Of a stretch of 64,000 nt of DNA, positions 50,832-60,284 are shown in pieces (position 1 is the stretch's first letter; each line of letters opens with the position of its first letter). This stretch comes from DATKHR01 sp036557365 (GTDB lineage: Bacteria; Acidobacteriota; Vicinamibacteria; Vicinamibacterales; CAVVIG01). Below the pieces are notes generated by a model that saw nothing but the letters and a program-made list of their open reading frames with translations, was not told where the DNA came from and ran no database searches. The position numbers and the translations under genes are program-made. Where the stretch lies: positions 1-64,000 of the forward strand of contig DATBHR010000040.1 in assembly GCA_036557365.1 (NCBI GenBank). The letters are read 5' to 3'.

Positions 50832-53800
50832 ATGTCGAGACTCTTTTCGTGGTCGCTCGCAGTCATCCTCTCTCTTTCAACGACCGTCGGCGCGCAGACC
50901 TTCCGCGGCGGCATCTCGGGCCGCGTCGTCGATTCCACGGGTGCAGTGTTGCCGGGCGTTTCGTTGACCGCGACGAATCCGGCAACCGGCACGTCGCGCA
51001 CGACGACGTCGTCGGCGACCGGTGACTTTTCGTTCCCGGATCTTCCGCTCGGCACGTACACGGTCGAAGCGACGCTGCAGGGCTTCCAGACGGTGAAGAC
51101 GAGCGTCGAAGTGACGGTGTCGCGCATCGCCGCCATCGAGGTGAAGATGGGGCTGTCGCAGGTCGCCGAAACCGTGCAGGTGACGGCGTCGGCAATTACC
51201 CTCGACACGGTCTCGACCGCGCTGAGCAACGTGATTCAGCCGAAACAGGTGCAGGACCTGCCGCTGAACGGCCGCGACTTCACCAAGATGCTGCAACTCT
51301 CGCCCGGTGTCTCCGCGACGAGCACGTCGGTGAACGGCGTGCGGACGCGCGGCAACAACTACCAGATCGACGGCGCGGACAACAACGACGCGTTCCAGAA
51401 CGTCGCGGCGGTCAACCAGGGCGGCGTCTCAGGCATCGCGGGCACGCTCTTGCCGATCGAGGCGATCGATCAGTTCTCGGTGCAGTCGGGCGGATCCGCC
51501 GAAACCGGCCGCAACGCCGGATCGACGGTGAACCTCGTGATCAAGTCGGGCACGAACGACTTCCACGGGACGACGTACTACTTCAACCGGAACGAAGCGC
51601 TGTCGGCGAATTCGCCGGTTGCGACGCCGGGATCGCCCAAGCGCGAGATCCGCAACAACCAGTACGGCTTCTCGCTCGGCGGACCGATCGTCCACAACAA
51701 GACGTTCTTCTTCACGACGCTCGAAGTGCAGAAGCTGACGGCGGCGAACTCGCTGACCGATACCGCGCCGTCCGACGCGTGGGTCCAGCAGGCGACGGCG
51801 CTGCTGGGGCAGTTCAACGTGCCGGTGAACCCCGTTTCGCAGAGCATGCTGGCGCTGTGGCCGTCGAACAGCCGCACCGGCCCGGCGACGGCGCAGAATT
51901 TCGTCAGCAGCGATCCGAACACGTATTCGAGCTACAACGGCATCGGAAAAGTCGACCACAACTTCAACGACGTCCACTCGATCTCGGTACGCTACTTCGG
52001 CGGCGGCGGCGACCAGGTCGCCCAGATCAACTCGCCGTATCTCGCGTACTTCCAGGCCGTGCCGAGCCTGATGCACAACGTGTCGGTGGTCTCGACCGGC
52101 GTGTTCTCGCCGCACGTCGTCAACCAGATGGTCGTCGGGTTCAACTACTTCAAGCAGACGTTCAACTCGTTCGACACATCGGCCAATCCCTCGGACTTCG
52201 GGTTGAACACCGGCGTCACCGATCCGTCGCTGGCCGGCCCGCCGAACCTGACGATCAACGGCTTCGCGCTGGTCGGCGGCACGCAGCCGCTCGGCCGCGT
52301 CGACAAGACGCTGCATTTCACCGACAACCTGAGCTGGCAGACCGGGTCGCACCAGATCAAGATCGGCGGGGAAGCGCGGTTCGCGCACCTGTTCGTGTTC
52401 TACGACAGCAACAAGCGCGGCACGTTCACGTATGACGGGACGGTCGGGCCGTGGGCGTCGCTGCCGACCTCACAGGCGAGCGCGGCGCTGAAGGCGCTGG
52501 CCGATTACATGGCCGGCGACGTCGCGACCGGCAGCATCGTGTACGGCGACACGCACCACAACTACGTGCAGAACTCGTGGGACACGTGGATCCAGGACGC
52601 GTGGGCCGCCACGTCGAAGATCACGCTGAATTACGGCTTGCGCTACACGTACCCGGGCGTCCTCGGCGCCAGCGACGGCAACCTCACGACGTTTCTGCCG
52701 GCGCAGGGCATGGTGTCGACCGATTCGCTCTATCCGGCGGACAAGACCGACTTCTCACCGCGTGTCGGCATCACCTACACGCCCGACGACAGTCGCAAGA
52801 CCGTGTTCCGCGCCGCGTACGGCCTCTTCTACGACATGCTCGCCGTGAACTTCTTCACCGCCAACACGTCGTTCTCGAACGGCGGCGCGCTCGGCGTCGG
52901 CAACAACCCGGGCGGCACGTCGCCGGTGTACTCGATCACGCAGCGGAAATTTACCTATCAGCCGGACGTGCCGGTGTTCGGCACGACGCCGCAGCCGCCG
53001 TATGGTGCGTTCGCCGTCAGCCAGGACCTGAAGCTGCCGTACGTCGAGTCGTTCAACGTCAACGTCGAGCGTCAGGTCGGCCCGAGCACCATCGTCCAGG
53101 TCGGCTACGTCGGCACGCGTGGACATCGGCTGGCGATCATGCGCGACATCAACGCGCCGACGCCGGCGCCGGGCACCGTTGCGCAGACGCGGCGGCCGTT
53201 CTACGCGCAGTATCCGGACCTGCAGGCGATCAACGAGCTCGAGTCTATCGGCCGTTCGACGTACAACTCGATGCAGCTCTCCCTCATTCAGAACAACTGG
53301 CACGGACTCTCCGGCCGGTTGAACTACACGCTCGGGCACGCCATGGACAACGCGTCCGAGGCGCGGAACACGCTGCCGATGAACCAGGCGAACATCGATC
53401 AGGACTGGGGCAACGCAGCGTTCGACGTCCGTCACATCCTCTCGGCCGGGTTCACCTACAGCCTGCCCGCGAAGGGCGACACGCAGTGGGGCGACGGCTG
53501 GCAGTTCAACATCATCTCGACGATCCAGAGCGGCGTGCCGTTCAACATCACGACCGGCACCGACGCCAGCGGGACCGGCGTTCGCCAGGACCGGCCGAAC
53601 GTTGTCGGCGATCCGTTCGCGAATCTGCCGACGCCGTCGAATCCGCTGCTGCAGTACTACTTCAACCCCGCCGCGTTCGCGGCGCCTGCGCCGGGCACGT
53701 TCGGCAACCTGGCGCGCGACGCGTACTACGGTCCCGGGTTCAAGACCGTCGACGTCTCCGTCTTCAAGACGACGAAGCTGACGGCGCACACGTCGGTGCA

Positions 53801-53978
53801 GCTGCGAGCGGAGATGTTCAACGTGTTCAACTGGATCAACTGGGCGAACCCGGGCGGGACGCTGTCCAGTTCGACGAGCTTCGGCCTGCTGAGCAACACG
53901 CGCAACGCGACGAACGCGCCCGGGATCGGTGCCGGCGAGCCGTTCAACATGCAGCTCGCGGCGAAATTCATCTTCTAG
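50832..53978 (+). CDS. Oar-like TonB-dependent receptor, second paralogue
   Basis: About 1048 residues. A signal peptide (WSLAVILSLSTTVGA) is followed by a carboxypeptidase-regulatory domain (GGISGRVVDSTGAVLPGVSL), a plug region with QPKQVQDLPLNGRDFTKMLQ and RTRGNNYQIDGADNNDAFQN, and a barrel ending FNMQLAAKFIF. GGAGG precedes the ATG at 50832. It differs from the paralogue at 46758 in having the LNGRDF-type plug common in Acidobacteria. It ends the three-gene set. Confidence 0.9.
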   Translation: MSRLFSWSLAVILSLSTTVGAQTFRGGISGRVVDSTGAVLPGVSLTATNPATGTSRTTTSSATGDFSFPDLPLGTYTVEATLQGFQTVKTSVEVTVSRIAAIEVKMGLSQVAETVQVTASAITLDTVSTALSNVIQPKQVQDLPLNGRDFTKMLQLSPGVSATSTSVNGVRTRGNNYQIDGADNNDAFQNVAAVNQGGVSGIAGTLLPIEAIDQFSVQSGGSAETGRNAGSTVNLVIKSGTNDFHGTTYYFNRNEALSANSPVATPGSPKREIRNNQYGFSLGGPIVHNKTFFFTTLEVQKLTAANSLTDTAPSDAWVQQATALLGQFNVPVNPVSQSMLALWPSNSRTGPATAQNFVSSDPNTYSSYNGIGKVDHNFNDVHSISVRYFGGGGDQVAQINSPYLAYFQAVPSLMHNVSVVSTGVFSPHVVNQMVVGFNYFKQTFNSFDTSANPSDFGLNTGVTDPSLAGPPNLTINGFALVGGTQPLGRVDKTLHFTDNLSWQTGSHQIKIGGEARFAHLFVFYDSNKRGTFTYDGTVGPWASLPTSQASAALKALADYMAGDVATGSIVYGDTHHNYVQNSWDTWIQDAWAATSKITLNYGLRYTYPGVLGASDGNLTTFLPAQGMVSTDSLYPADKTDFSPRVGITYTPDDSRKTVFRAAYGLFYDMLAVNFFTANTSFSNGGALGVGNNPGGTSPVYSITQRKFTYQPDVPVFGTTPQPPYGAFAVSQDLKLPYVESFNVNVERQVGPSTIVQVGYVGTRGHRLAIMRDINAPTPAPGTVAQTRRPFYAQYPDLQAINELESIGRSTYNSMQLSLIQNNWHGLSGRLNYTLGHAMDNASEARNTLPMNQANIDQDWGNAAFDVRHILSAGFTYSLPAKGDTQWGDGWQFNIISTIQSGVPFNITTGTDASGTGVRQDRPNVVGDPFANLPTPSNPLLQYYFNPAAFAAPAPGTFGNLARDAYYGPGFKTVDVSVFKTTKLTAHTSVQLRAEMFNVFNWINWANPGGTLSSSTSFGLLSNTRNATNAPGIGAGEPFNMQLAAKFIF

Positions 53979-54033
53979 GAGTCGAGTTGCAGTCCCGCGA
54001 GGCTTTCGCGAAGCGACCGGGGGACACGAAACG

Positions 54034-55233
54034 TCAAAACACGACTTGAACAATTCGAATGATGAGTTCTTCGGGCGACCAGATCGTCAACAGCAACGGC
54101 AGGAATGGGGCGGCCGTGACCGCGGCCAGACGGGAAATATCCTCGAGGCCGAACGGGATTGGTCGCATGTCCCGCACGAGAGCAAAGCTGTTGCCGAGAT
54201 CCGCCAGCGACTGAATGTCGGCGGCGCCAAGGAGCGGCTCGGACGAGTCGTCGGCTTCCCCGTGGATCCACTTGCGGTCGAACTTGCCGACATATTGCTG
54301 TGCGAGTTTGCCGTAGTCGGCCAAGCCCTTTCGTTTCACAGCGGCCAATCGGGGCGTGAACATCACGAGTGGTCCGAGAATCGCGACGACGAAGAACGCG
54401 ACGAACCCGCCGATCTGGAGCTTGAAGTCCTGCAGGTGCTCGCCCCGATTCAGCACGCGACTTGCCACGAGGCCCGCGAGCATCGCGCCTTGCGCGAAGA
54501 GGATTGGGCTGAACGCGTACGCGCTCTTCCCGAGGAACGCAAGTCCGGCGGCGCGGTCGGGGTGCGTCGGCACCAGGTTCAGATCGATCTTCGACACCTG
54601 CCACAGGAAACGGAACCAGATGAAGAGCCGGACGTACCATCGCAGAAGGATGAACTGCAGCACCGGAATACTGATGAAGACGTACCAGTAACCGGCCGCC
54701 GTCAGCTGCCGGCGTCCGCCGCTCATCGCATACCAGGTCGCAGAGTCGAGGGACACGCGGTTCTGCCACAGCCAGAGACCGACCGTGTAGATGCATACCA
54801 ACAGTCCGAGCTCCAGGACGACGGAGTTCCGCCACTTGATCGCCGACTGCATCGCCCGTTGAAATGGCTGCCGATTCTGCGGCAAGACAATGCCCCAGTC
54901 GACGAATCGCGCGACGATCGCTCTGATCCGCGTATGGACGAGGCGTTCGGCGGCGACGAGAACGGGCAGTGCGACGAGGAATCGGACGTGCACTTCGACG
55001 TCGTGAACGAACAGGAGCCGGACGCCGCTGCCCGAGCCGAGGCTCAGAAGCAGCAACGGCACCCATGCCACGAGCACGAGCGCGAGAATCCGGCGAGTCA
55101 ACAGCTGTACGTGGTCTCCCGCGAGATGCGCCTTCCGAAACAGTTGGAACAGCGGTCCTCCCAGGACCAGCGAGAAATCGTGCGCCTCGTCGAGATAGTC
55201 GAGATCCGCCGCCTTCGTGTGCATTCCTGGCAT
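54034..55233 (-). CDS. Multi-pass membrane protein of unknown function
   Basis: 399 residues with about six to seven hydrophobic helices: AHLAGDHVQLL, LALVLVAWVPLLLLSL, VRFLVALPVLVAAERL, SVVLELGLLVCIYTVGLWLW, YWYVFISIPVLQFILLRWYV, FSPILFAQGAMLAGLVASRV, FVAFFVVAILGPLVMFTP and a C-terminal APFLPLLLTIW. No domain is recognised; the cytoplasmic ends are charged. The start could also be the second methionine (55224). It is convergent with the receptor gene at its right-hand side and 245 bp from the tmRNA. Confidence 0.7.
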   Translation of the reverse strand: MPGMHTKAADLDYLDEAHDFSLVLGGPLFQLFRKAHLAGDHVQLLTRRILALVLVAWVPLLLLSLGSGSGVRLLFVHDVEVHVRFLVALPVLVAAERLVHTRIRAIVARFVDWGIVLPQNRQPFQRAMQSAIKWRNSVVLELGLLVCIYTVGLWLWQNRVSLDSATWYAMSGGRRQLTAAGYWYVFISIPVLQFILLRWYVRLFIWFRFLWQVSKIDLNLVPTHPDRAAGLAFLGKSAYAFSPILFAQGAMLAGLVASRVLNRGEHLQDFKLQIGGFVAFFVVAILGPLVMFTPRLAAVKRKGLADYGKLAQQYVGKFDRKWIHGEADDSSEPLLGAADIQSLADLGNSFALVRDMRPIPFGLEDISRLAAVTAAPFLPLLLTIWSPEELIIRIVQVVF

Positions 55234-55478
55234 GGCACCGGCCTTCTACGGAGACACGCGATCATACTGCGCGGAAGTCAGCGCACGAGCTTGCAGGGCC
55301 ACGTTGACGGATGGAAGCGTTCGACGATGCAGCGCGAGATGCTCTCTGGGTCCGCCGGCGATCTGCGTGGCGATTGCGCGTCCCGACGCGCCGCGATTCG
55401 AGGACGAGAAGGGCCCTGATGCCGTCGGTCGAAGCCTGGACGCGGCGTCGACACCGCGAACGCGCGCCAGTGAGAGAG

Positions 55479-55831
55479 TGGTGGAGGCGGCGGGAGTCGA
55501 ACCCGCGTCCGAGAGTACGCCGTCGCAGAAATCTACATGCGTAGCCGCCCTTGAATATTCGCGCCCATCGTCGAAGAGCGACGGAAACCGATGGACGCTA
55601 GCCCCGAAAAGTCTCGCCGGCGCGCTTCGGAGGCCCGCGCGCCAGCCAGCCGGCTTTTATGACATCCAGTCCCATCCCGCCGGCGGGGCTGAGGTGGACG
55701 TCGCTACTTAATTAAGCAGCGAGAGCGAGCTGCGTGTCCGCAGTTACGTTGTGTTCCACCGGATTTACGAGGCGATGGCGCTCGGCATGCATCCCGCGAT
55801 TCTTTCCCCCCGTCGAAGCCGTGTCGCCCCC
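55479..55831 (-). ncRNA. ssrA: Transfer-messenger RNA (tmRNA)
   Basis: Read on the minus strand the gene starts GGGGGCGACACGGCTTCGAC (55831) and ends with the T-arm and acceptor CGGGTTCGACTCCCGCCGCC followed by TCCACCA (55479). The first seven bases pair with the seven before ACCA, giving an intact tRNA-like domain; it is one-piece. The internal open frame ends ADTQLALAA and TAA at 55714-55712, the usual ALAA proteolysis tag. The exact resume codon is unclear. Its job is rescue of stalled ribosomes with SmpB. A promoter lies upstream at 55890-55919. Confidence 0.93.
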
Positions 55832-55889
55832 ACGATGACGCGTGGAACCGAGTGCTCGATGGCGGCTGGACCGCGATCTTGCGCCTATT

Positions 55890-55919
55890 ATTGTACGGTT
55901 GGCCCAATCGGCAGGTCAA
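55890..55919 (-). promoter_or_regulatory. tmRNA promoter
   Basis: On the minus strand, TTGACC (55919-55914), an 18-bp spacer and TACAAT (55895-55890) each match the sigma-70 consensus at 5 of 6 positions. The site lies about 58 bp upstream of the mature 5' end, leaving a leader for RNase processing. Confidence 0.65.
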
Positions 55920-55947
55920 ACGACTCTCCCGATTGGAGTTGTCGGGC

Positions 55948-55953
55948 TATAAT
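55948..55953 (+). promoter_or_regulatory. TATAAT -10 box before the GAF-protein gene
   Basis: A perfect TATAAT stands 15 bp before the ATG at 55969, with no good -35 box and no Shine-Dalgarno. The transcript would be nearly leaderless. The -35 region overlaps the divergent tmRNA promoter area. Confidence 0.45.
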
Positions 55954-55968
55954 GCCGAAAACCTCTTC

Positions 55969-56793
55969 ATGAACTTCGATGACGAGCTCAGGCGTGTGGT
56001 CGACGCCGCTGTTCACGAGCTTCGCACGCTAGCTGCCGCCGCCCAGAAAGACGCCCACCAAGAGGGACTCGATAAAGGAAAGCTGCAGGCCCTCGACGAG
56101 GGCCGCAGCCTCGGCCGCGAACAGGGACGTGCCGAAGGTGTCGCGCAAGGCCGAGCCGAGGGTATCGTGCAGGGCCGTTCGGAAGGTTTCGCCCAGGGTC
56201 ACAACGAAGGACTGGAGCGAGGACGCGTCGAGGGTGTCGAGCAAGGCCGGTCGGAAGGGAAAGACGAGGCGTACGCGGATCACGCGGAGAGCCGCGCTCG
56301 TCTCGTGCTCGCCATGCGCGCGCTCGATGCGGCGGGCACGCTGAACCAGGTGCTCGACACGCTGCTGGACAGTGCGGGCCGCGAAGCCGGCCATGCTTCG
56401 ATTCTGATGGTCCACGGCGATCAGCTGACGGGCTGGCGTTCCACTGCGGACGAACATCGCACGTTGCCCTCGTCAGTGAACGCTGCGGACGCTACCGTCA
56501 TTCGCGAAGCCGTGCAGTCAAAGATGCCAGTCGGTGACGCGTTTCCCATCACGCTGCTCGGCGACGTCGTCGCCGTTCTCTCGATCGCGGCGCCGACGGA
56601 TTCTGGCGATACGACCGCAGACGACGCCACGACCGAAATCGTGGAAATGCTCGTCAGCCACGCGGCGCGCTGTCTCGAGCGCCTCACGGTCCTGAAAGCG
56701 GCGCACGCGTTGACCAATCAGCCCGCGAATCCGCCGGCGACGCTCCGGAGCGGCGACACCGGTTCGTCTGCGCGGCGGCACGCGACGACATGA
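55969..56793 (+). CDS. GAF-domain protein with Glu/Gly/Arg-rich repeat, leaderless-like
   Basis: 274 residues. A helical N-terminus leads into a 68-residue run (about 31-98) of degenerate four-to-eight-residue repeats of the E-G-x-x-x-G-R type (for example EQGRAEGVAQGRAEG), likely an extended helix or coiled coil like FliH linkers. A GAF domain follows (about 115-245), a sensor or ligand-binding module. The stop overlaps the next start (ATGA at 56790-56793), so it is translationally coupled to the lytic transglycosylase. Function is unknown; a regulatory link to cell-wall turnover is possible. Confidence 0.75.
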   Translation: MNFDDELRRVVDAAVHELRTLAAAAQKDAHQEGLDKGKLQALDEGRSLGREQGRAEGVAQGRAEGIVQGRSEGFAQGHNEGLERGRVEGVEQGRSEGKDEAYADHAESRARLVLAMRALDAAGTLNQVLDTLLDSAGREAGHASILMVHGDQLTGWRSTADEHRTLPSSVNAADATVIREAVQSKMPVGDAFPITLLGDVVAVLSIAAPTDSGDTTADDATTEIVEMLVSHAARCLERLTVLKAAHALTNQPANPPATLRSGDTGSSARRHATT

Positions 56794-59171
56794 CGTCATC
56801 GCGTCTGCTGGTGCGCACGCTGATCGCGACAACGCTGCTCCCGGCGATGCTCGCCGCGCAGCAGGCGACGAATCCGCCAGCGGCCGCGCCCGACCAGACG
56901 GCGACGGCCGGTGTGGCGACGGGCGAGCCCGCCGGCTCCGTCCCTGCACCGGGCCGCGGCCTGCAGGCCACGAATCATCCGGTCCTTCCCGCCAAGCTCT
57001 CGGAGTACTGGCTCGTTCCGACGGTTGACGATGCGCGCGCGGCGAAGAGCGGGACGATGCCGCAGTTCGCGGAAGCGGTGAAGCTCGAAGTCGACGGCAA
57101 CTTCGCGAAGGCGTTGCCCATCCTCGCGCAGCCGTCGATGCAGCAGGGACCGCTCGGTCATTACGCGCAGTACTATCAGGGCCTCGCGGAGCTCCGTCTC
57201 GGACGCCCGGGTGATGCGAATCAGACATTCGAAGCGCTGACGGCGAAGCAGCCCGTCGGCTACCTCGTCGAAGGTCTCACGCTGCGGCACGCGGAGGCGG
57301 AAGAAGCGCTGGGAAATCTCGACACCGCCATCGACATTTACGATCGACTCTCGAAGACGAAGACGACCGCGCCGGACGACATCCTGATGCGGCTCGCGCA
57401 CACGGCCCGGTCCGCCGGCCGCGTGGACAAGGCCGTCGAAGCGTACTCCCGCGTCATCTACGAGTTCCCCTTCAGCGACGCGTCGCTCGCCGCGGCGACA
57501 GAGCTCGACGGACTGCCGGTTCCGGCCCTGACGGGCGGCAGCCCGCGGTACAAACTGGAGCTCGGTCGTGCGGAGCGGCTGTTCGGTGCCAAGCGGTACA
57601 CGGCCGCGCGTCCGATCTTCGAGCGGCTGCGACGCGATGCCGCACCCGACGACAGGGAAGTCATCGATCTCCGGCTCGCCGAATGCGACTACTTCATGAA
57701 GCACGCGCGCGCTGCGCGCGATGGCGTCCGCCCGTACATCGACAAGGCGTCGCGACAGGGAGAAGCGCTGTACTTCTACGCCATCGCGTCGCGCGACAGC
57801 GGTGACAGCGGCGAATACCTGCGCGTCATCCGGCGTGTCGCCGATGAATTCCCGAACCAGACCTGGTCGGAAGAAGCGCTCAACAATCTCGCGACCTACT
57901 ACATCATCCAGAACGACGACGAGCAGGCCGATGCGACGTTCCGCGAGATGTACGAGAAGTACCCGACCGGTCACTACGCCGAGCGCGCCGCGTGGAAAAT
58001 CGGCTGGTGGGCGTACAAGAACGATCGATACGCCGGAACGATCAGCGCGTTCGAATCCGCGGCGACGAATTTTCCGCGCTCGGACTATCGTCCGTCGTGG
58101 TTGTACTGGTCGGCGCGCGCGCACGAGGCGCTCAAGGAACAGCCCGTCGCCGACGCGCGCTTCACGCTGCTCGTCACCGACTATCTGAACAGCTATTACG
58201 GACGCCTCGCCGCCGCGCGCCTGCGCGAGCGCGGCCTTGCCGTTCCCCAGCGCCGGCTCATCGTCGATCCGGCGACGGTGGACGAAGGCACGCTGTTGCC
58301 GTACGCGCCGCCGCCGAACTCGCCGATCGTGCGCGCGCTGCTGTCGCTCGGCCTCTACGATCAGGCGCTCGACGAGCTGCGCTTCGCGCAAAAAGCGTGG
58401 GGCGACTCGTCACCGATCCAGGCAACCTTCGGCTGGATTTATAACCAGCGCGGCGATCTGCGCGCCGGCATCAACGCGATGAAGCGCGCGTATCCACAAT
58501 ATCTCGCGGCCGGCGGCGAGCAGATCCCGGCGCCGCTCCTGCGCGTCCGCTTCCCGGTCAACTACTGGCCGCAGATTCAGAAGTACTCGACCGAGCACGG
58601 CCTCGATCCGTACATGATGGCCGCCCTCATCTCGCAGGAATCGAACTTCACGGCCGACATCAAGTCGCGCGCGAATGCATACGGCCTGATGCAGCTTTTG
58701 CCGTCAACCGGACGTCAATACGCGAAGACCCTGAGCCCGCCGAGGAGATTCAGCCTCAGCCTGCTCACGAGCGCCGATACGAACCTGCGGATGGGCACGG
58801 CCTACTTCGCGGACCTCGTCAAGCAGTTCGGCAGCGCGCACTACGCGCTCGCGACGTACAACGCCGGCCCGAATCGCGTGACGCGATGGATGTCCGAGCG
58901 GCCCGGCGTGGCGCGCGACGAATTCATCGACGACATCCCGTTCCCCGAGACGCAGGACTACGTCAAGAAGATCATCGGACAGGCGGAAGACTACCGCCGC
59001 GTGTATGGCCCGGGAGCGCCCGCCGACGCGGACCTCGACGTCGTGAAGCCGGCGGTCGCGAGCGGCGCGCCAGCGTCCGCGACGTCTCAGAAAGACACCT
59101 CGAAGTCCAAGAGCTCGTCGTCGAAGAAGAGCTCGTCGAAATCGACGAAGAAAAAGACGCCGAAAGCGTAG
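56790..59171 (+). CDS. Soluble lytic murein transglycosylase-like protein with TPR region
   Basis: 793 residues. An N-terminal signal-like helix is followed by a long TPR superhelix (about 90-560) as in Slt70, then the SLT catalytic domain (about 595-740) with the glutamate E617 (SQESNFTADIKSRANAYGLM) and LLPSTGRQYAK, and the late LATYNAGPNRVTRWM. The C-terminus is a Ser/Lys-rich tail (about 765-793). It should cleave the MurNAc-GlcNAc bond in peptidoglycan with anhydro formation. It is the second gene of an operon with the GAF protein. Confidence 0.9.
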   Translation: MTSSRLLVRTLIATTLLPAMLAAQQATNPPAAAPDQTATAGVATGEPAGSVPAPGRGLQATNHPVLPAKLSEYWLVPTVDDARAAKSGTMPQFAEAVKLEVDGNFAKALPILAQPSMQQGPLGHYAQYYQGLAELRLGRPGDANQTFEALTAKQPVGYLVEGLTLRHAEAEEALGNLDTAIDIYDRLSKTKTTAPDDILMRLAHTARSAGRVDKAVEAYSRVIYEFPFSDASLAAATELDGLPVPALTGGSPRYKLELGRAERLFGAKRYTAARPIFERLRRDAAPDDREVIDLRLAECDYFMKHARAARDGVRPYIDKASRQGEALYFYAIASRDSGDSGEYLRVIRRVADEFPNQTWSEEALNNLATYYIIQNDDEQADATFREMYEKYPTGHYAERAAWKIGWWAYKNDRYAGTISAFESAATNFPRSDYRPSWLYWSARAHEALKEQPVADARFTLLVTDYLNSYYGRLAAARLRERGLAVPQRRLIVDPATVDEGTLLPYAPPPNSPIVRALLSLGLYDQALDELRFAQKAWGDSSPIQATFGWIYNQRGDLRAGINAMKRAYPQYLAAGGEQIPAPLLRVRFPVNYWPQIQKYSTEHGLDPYMMAALISQESNFTADIKSRANAYGLMQLLPSTGRQYAKTLSPPRRFSLSLLTSADTNLRMGTAYFADLVKQFGSAHYALATYNAGPNRVTRWMSERPGVARDEFIDDIPFPETQDYVKKIIGQAEDYRRVYGPGAPADADLDVVKPAVASGAPASATSQKDTSKSKSSSSKKSSSKSTKKKTPKA

Positions 59172-59238
59172 CGTTCCGGCCTTCATATTTCCTCCACAAT
59201 CGGCTCCCACACTGGTCTCAGCTCGGAAGGAGGCAGTG

Positions 59239-59586
59239 ATGGGTCCACGTAGATGGTTCGTTGCGGTGTCGGTGGTGCTGGCCACCGTTGTGATCGGCGT
59301 GTTCGCGTATCAGGCGGGCCTTGCGCAGGGAGCGGCCAGCGCGGCTGCGGCGGCCGGCACGCTTCCGCCATACGCGTACGCCTGGGGATGGCATCGTCCG
59401 TGGGGATTCGGATTCGGGTTCCCGATGCTGTTCATCCTCTTCTTCTGGTTCGTACTGCTGCGCGGCTTGTTCTGGGGCCCCTGGCACCGCCGGCGGTGGT
59501 ATTACTACGGTGACGTGCCGCGGACGTTCGACGACTGGCATCGGCGCGCGCACGAGCGAATGAGCGCTGACGCGCCGAAGAGCTGA
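59239..59586 (+). CDS. Small membrane protein in a two-component operon
   Basis: 115 residues. An N-terminal helix (VAVSVVLATVVIGVFAYQAG) and a second hydrophobic segment (LFILFFWFVLLRGLFWG) flank a Trp/Pro/Gly stretch (about 43-60), followed by a basic tail rich in Trp, His and Arg. No family is recognised. GGAAGGAGG precedes the ATG at 59239 by 5 bp. It is 27 bp before the response regulator, so it may be a membrane accessory or sensor partner. Confidence 0.75.
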   Translation: MGPRRWFVAVSVVLATVVIGVFAYQAGLAQGAASAAAAAGTLPPYAYAWGWHRPWGFGFGFPMLFILFFWFVLLRGLFWGPWHRRRWYYYGDVPRTFDDWHRRAHERMSADAPKS

Positions 59587-59612
59587 CCGATCGCGGTGCG
59601 GTCCCGAACCGC

Positions 59613-60284
59613 ATGCACACCGTCCTCATCGTCGACGACGAGCCGCGCATCGCCGCGATCGCACGCGACTACCTTCGGCACGCCGGCTTCGATGTCGTGA
59701 CGGCGGCGACGGGGCGCGAGGCGCTCGAGCGCGTGCGCGCCAGCCGTCCGTCGCTGGTGGTCCTCGATCTCCGGCTGCCGGACATGGACGGGATGCACGT
59801 CGCACGTGAGCTGCGGCGAAGCTCCGATGTTCCGATCGTGATGCTGACGGCGCGGGCCGAGGAATCCGATCGTCTCCTCGGCCTCGACGCCGGCGCCGAC
59901 GACTACATCGTCAAGCCGTTCAGCCCGCGTGAGCTCGTCGCGCGAGTGCGCGCGGTGCTGCGGCGGTCGGCGGCGCCGCACGACGGTCTCAGGCTCGGCG
60001 ATCTGTCGCTCGATCGGGAGCGGCTGATCGTCGAGCGCGGGCGCGAACGCGTGACGCTGACGGCGACCGAGTTTCAGCTGCTGGCGACGCTGGCCGCACA
60101 ACCAGGACGCCTGTTCACGCGCGCGCAGCTCCTCGACGCGATTCGCGGCGACGAGGCGGAGGCCTTCGATCGCGCCATCGACGCCCACATCAAGAACATC
60201 CGCCGGAAAATCGAGCCCGATCCACGGAATCCTCGCTACGTGCTGACGGTCTACGGCGTCGGCTACAAGGCGGCCGACGAATGA
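59613..60284 (+). CDS. OmpR/PhoB-family response regulator
   Basis: 223 residues. A receiver domain (1-115) has the acidic pair at 8-9, the phosphoacceptor D52 (VVLDLRLPDMDG) and the conserved lysine in YIVKPFSP; a winged-helix output domain (about 130-222) has LTATEFQLLATLAAQPGRLF and NPRYVLTVYGVGYKA. The stop overlaps the kinase start by four bases (ATGA at 60281-60284). Confidence 0.93.
   Translation: MHTVLIVDDEPRIAAIARDYLRHAGFDVVTAATGREALERVRASRPSLVVLDLRLPDMDGMHVARELRRSSDVPIVMLTARAEESDRLLGLDAGADDYIVKPFSPRELVARVRAVLRRSAAPHDGLRLGDLSLDRERLIVERGRERVTLTATEFQLLATLAAQPGRLFTRAQLLDAIRGDEAEAFDRAIDAHIKNIRRKIEPDPRNPRYVLTVYGVGYKAADE

Noticed and set aside
56090..56262. Repetitive DNA in the GAF gene considered as a CRISPR or minisatellite
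   Set aside because: The repeats are in frame, degenerate at codon level and continuous, without spacers; they encode a helical protein repeat.
56796..58391. 531-codon minus-strand frame opposite the lytic transglycosylase
   Set aside because: The plus strand has the SLT active-site motif and TPRs; the minus frame shows none.
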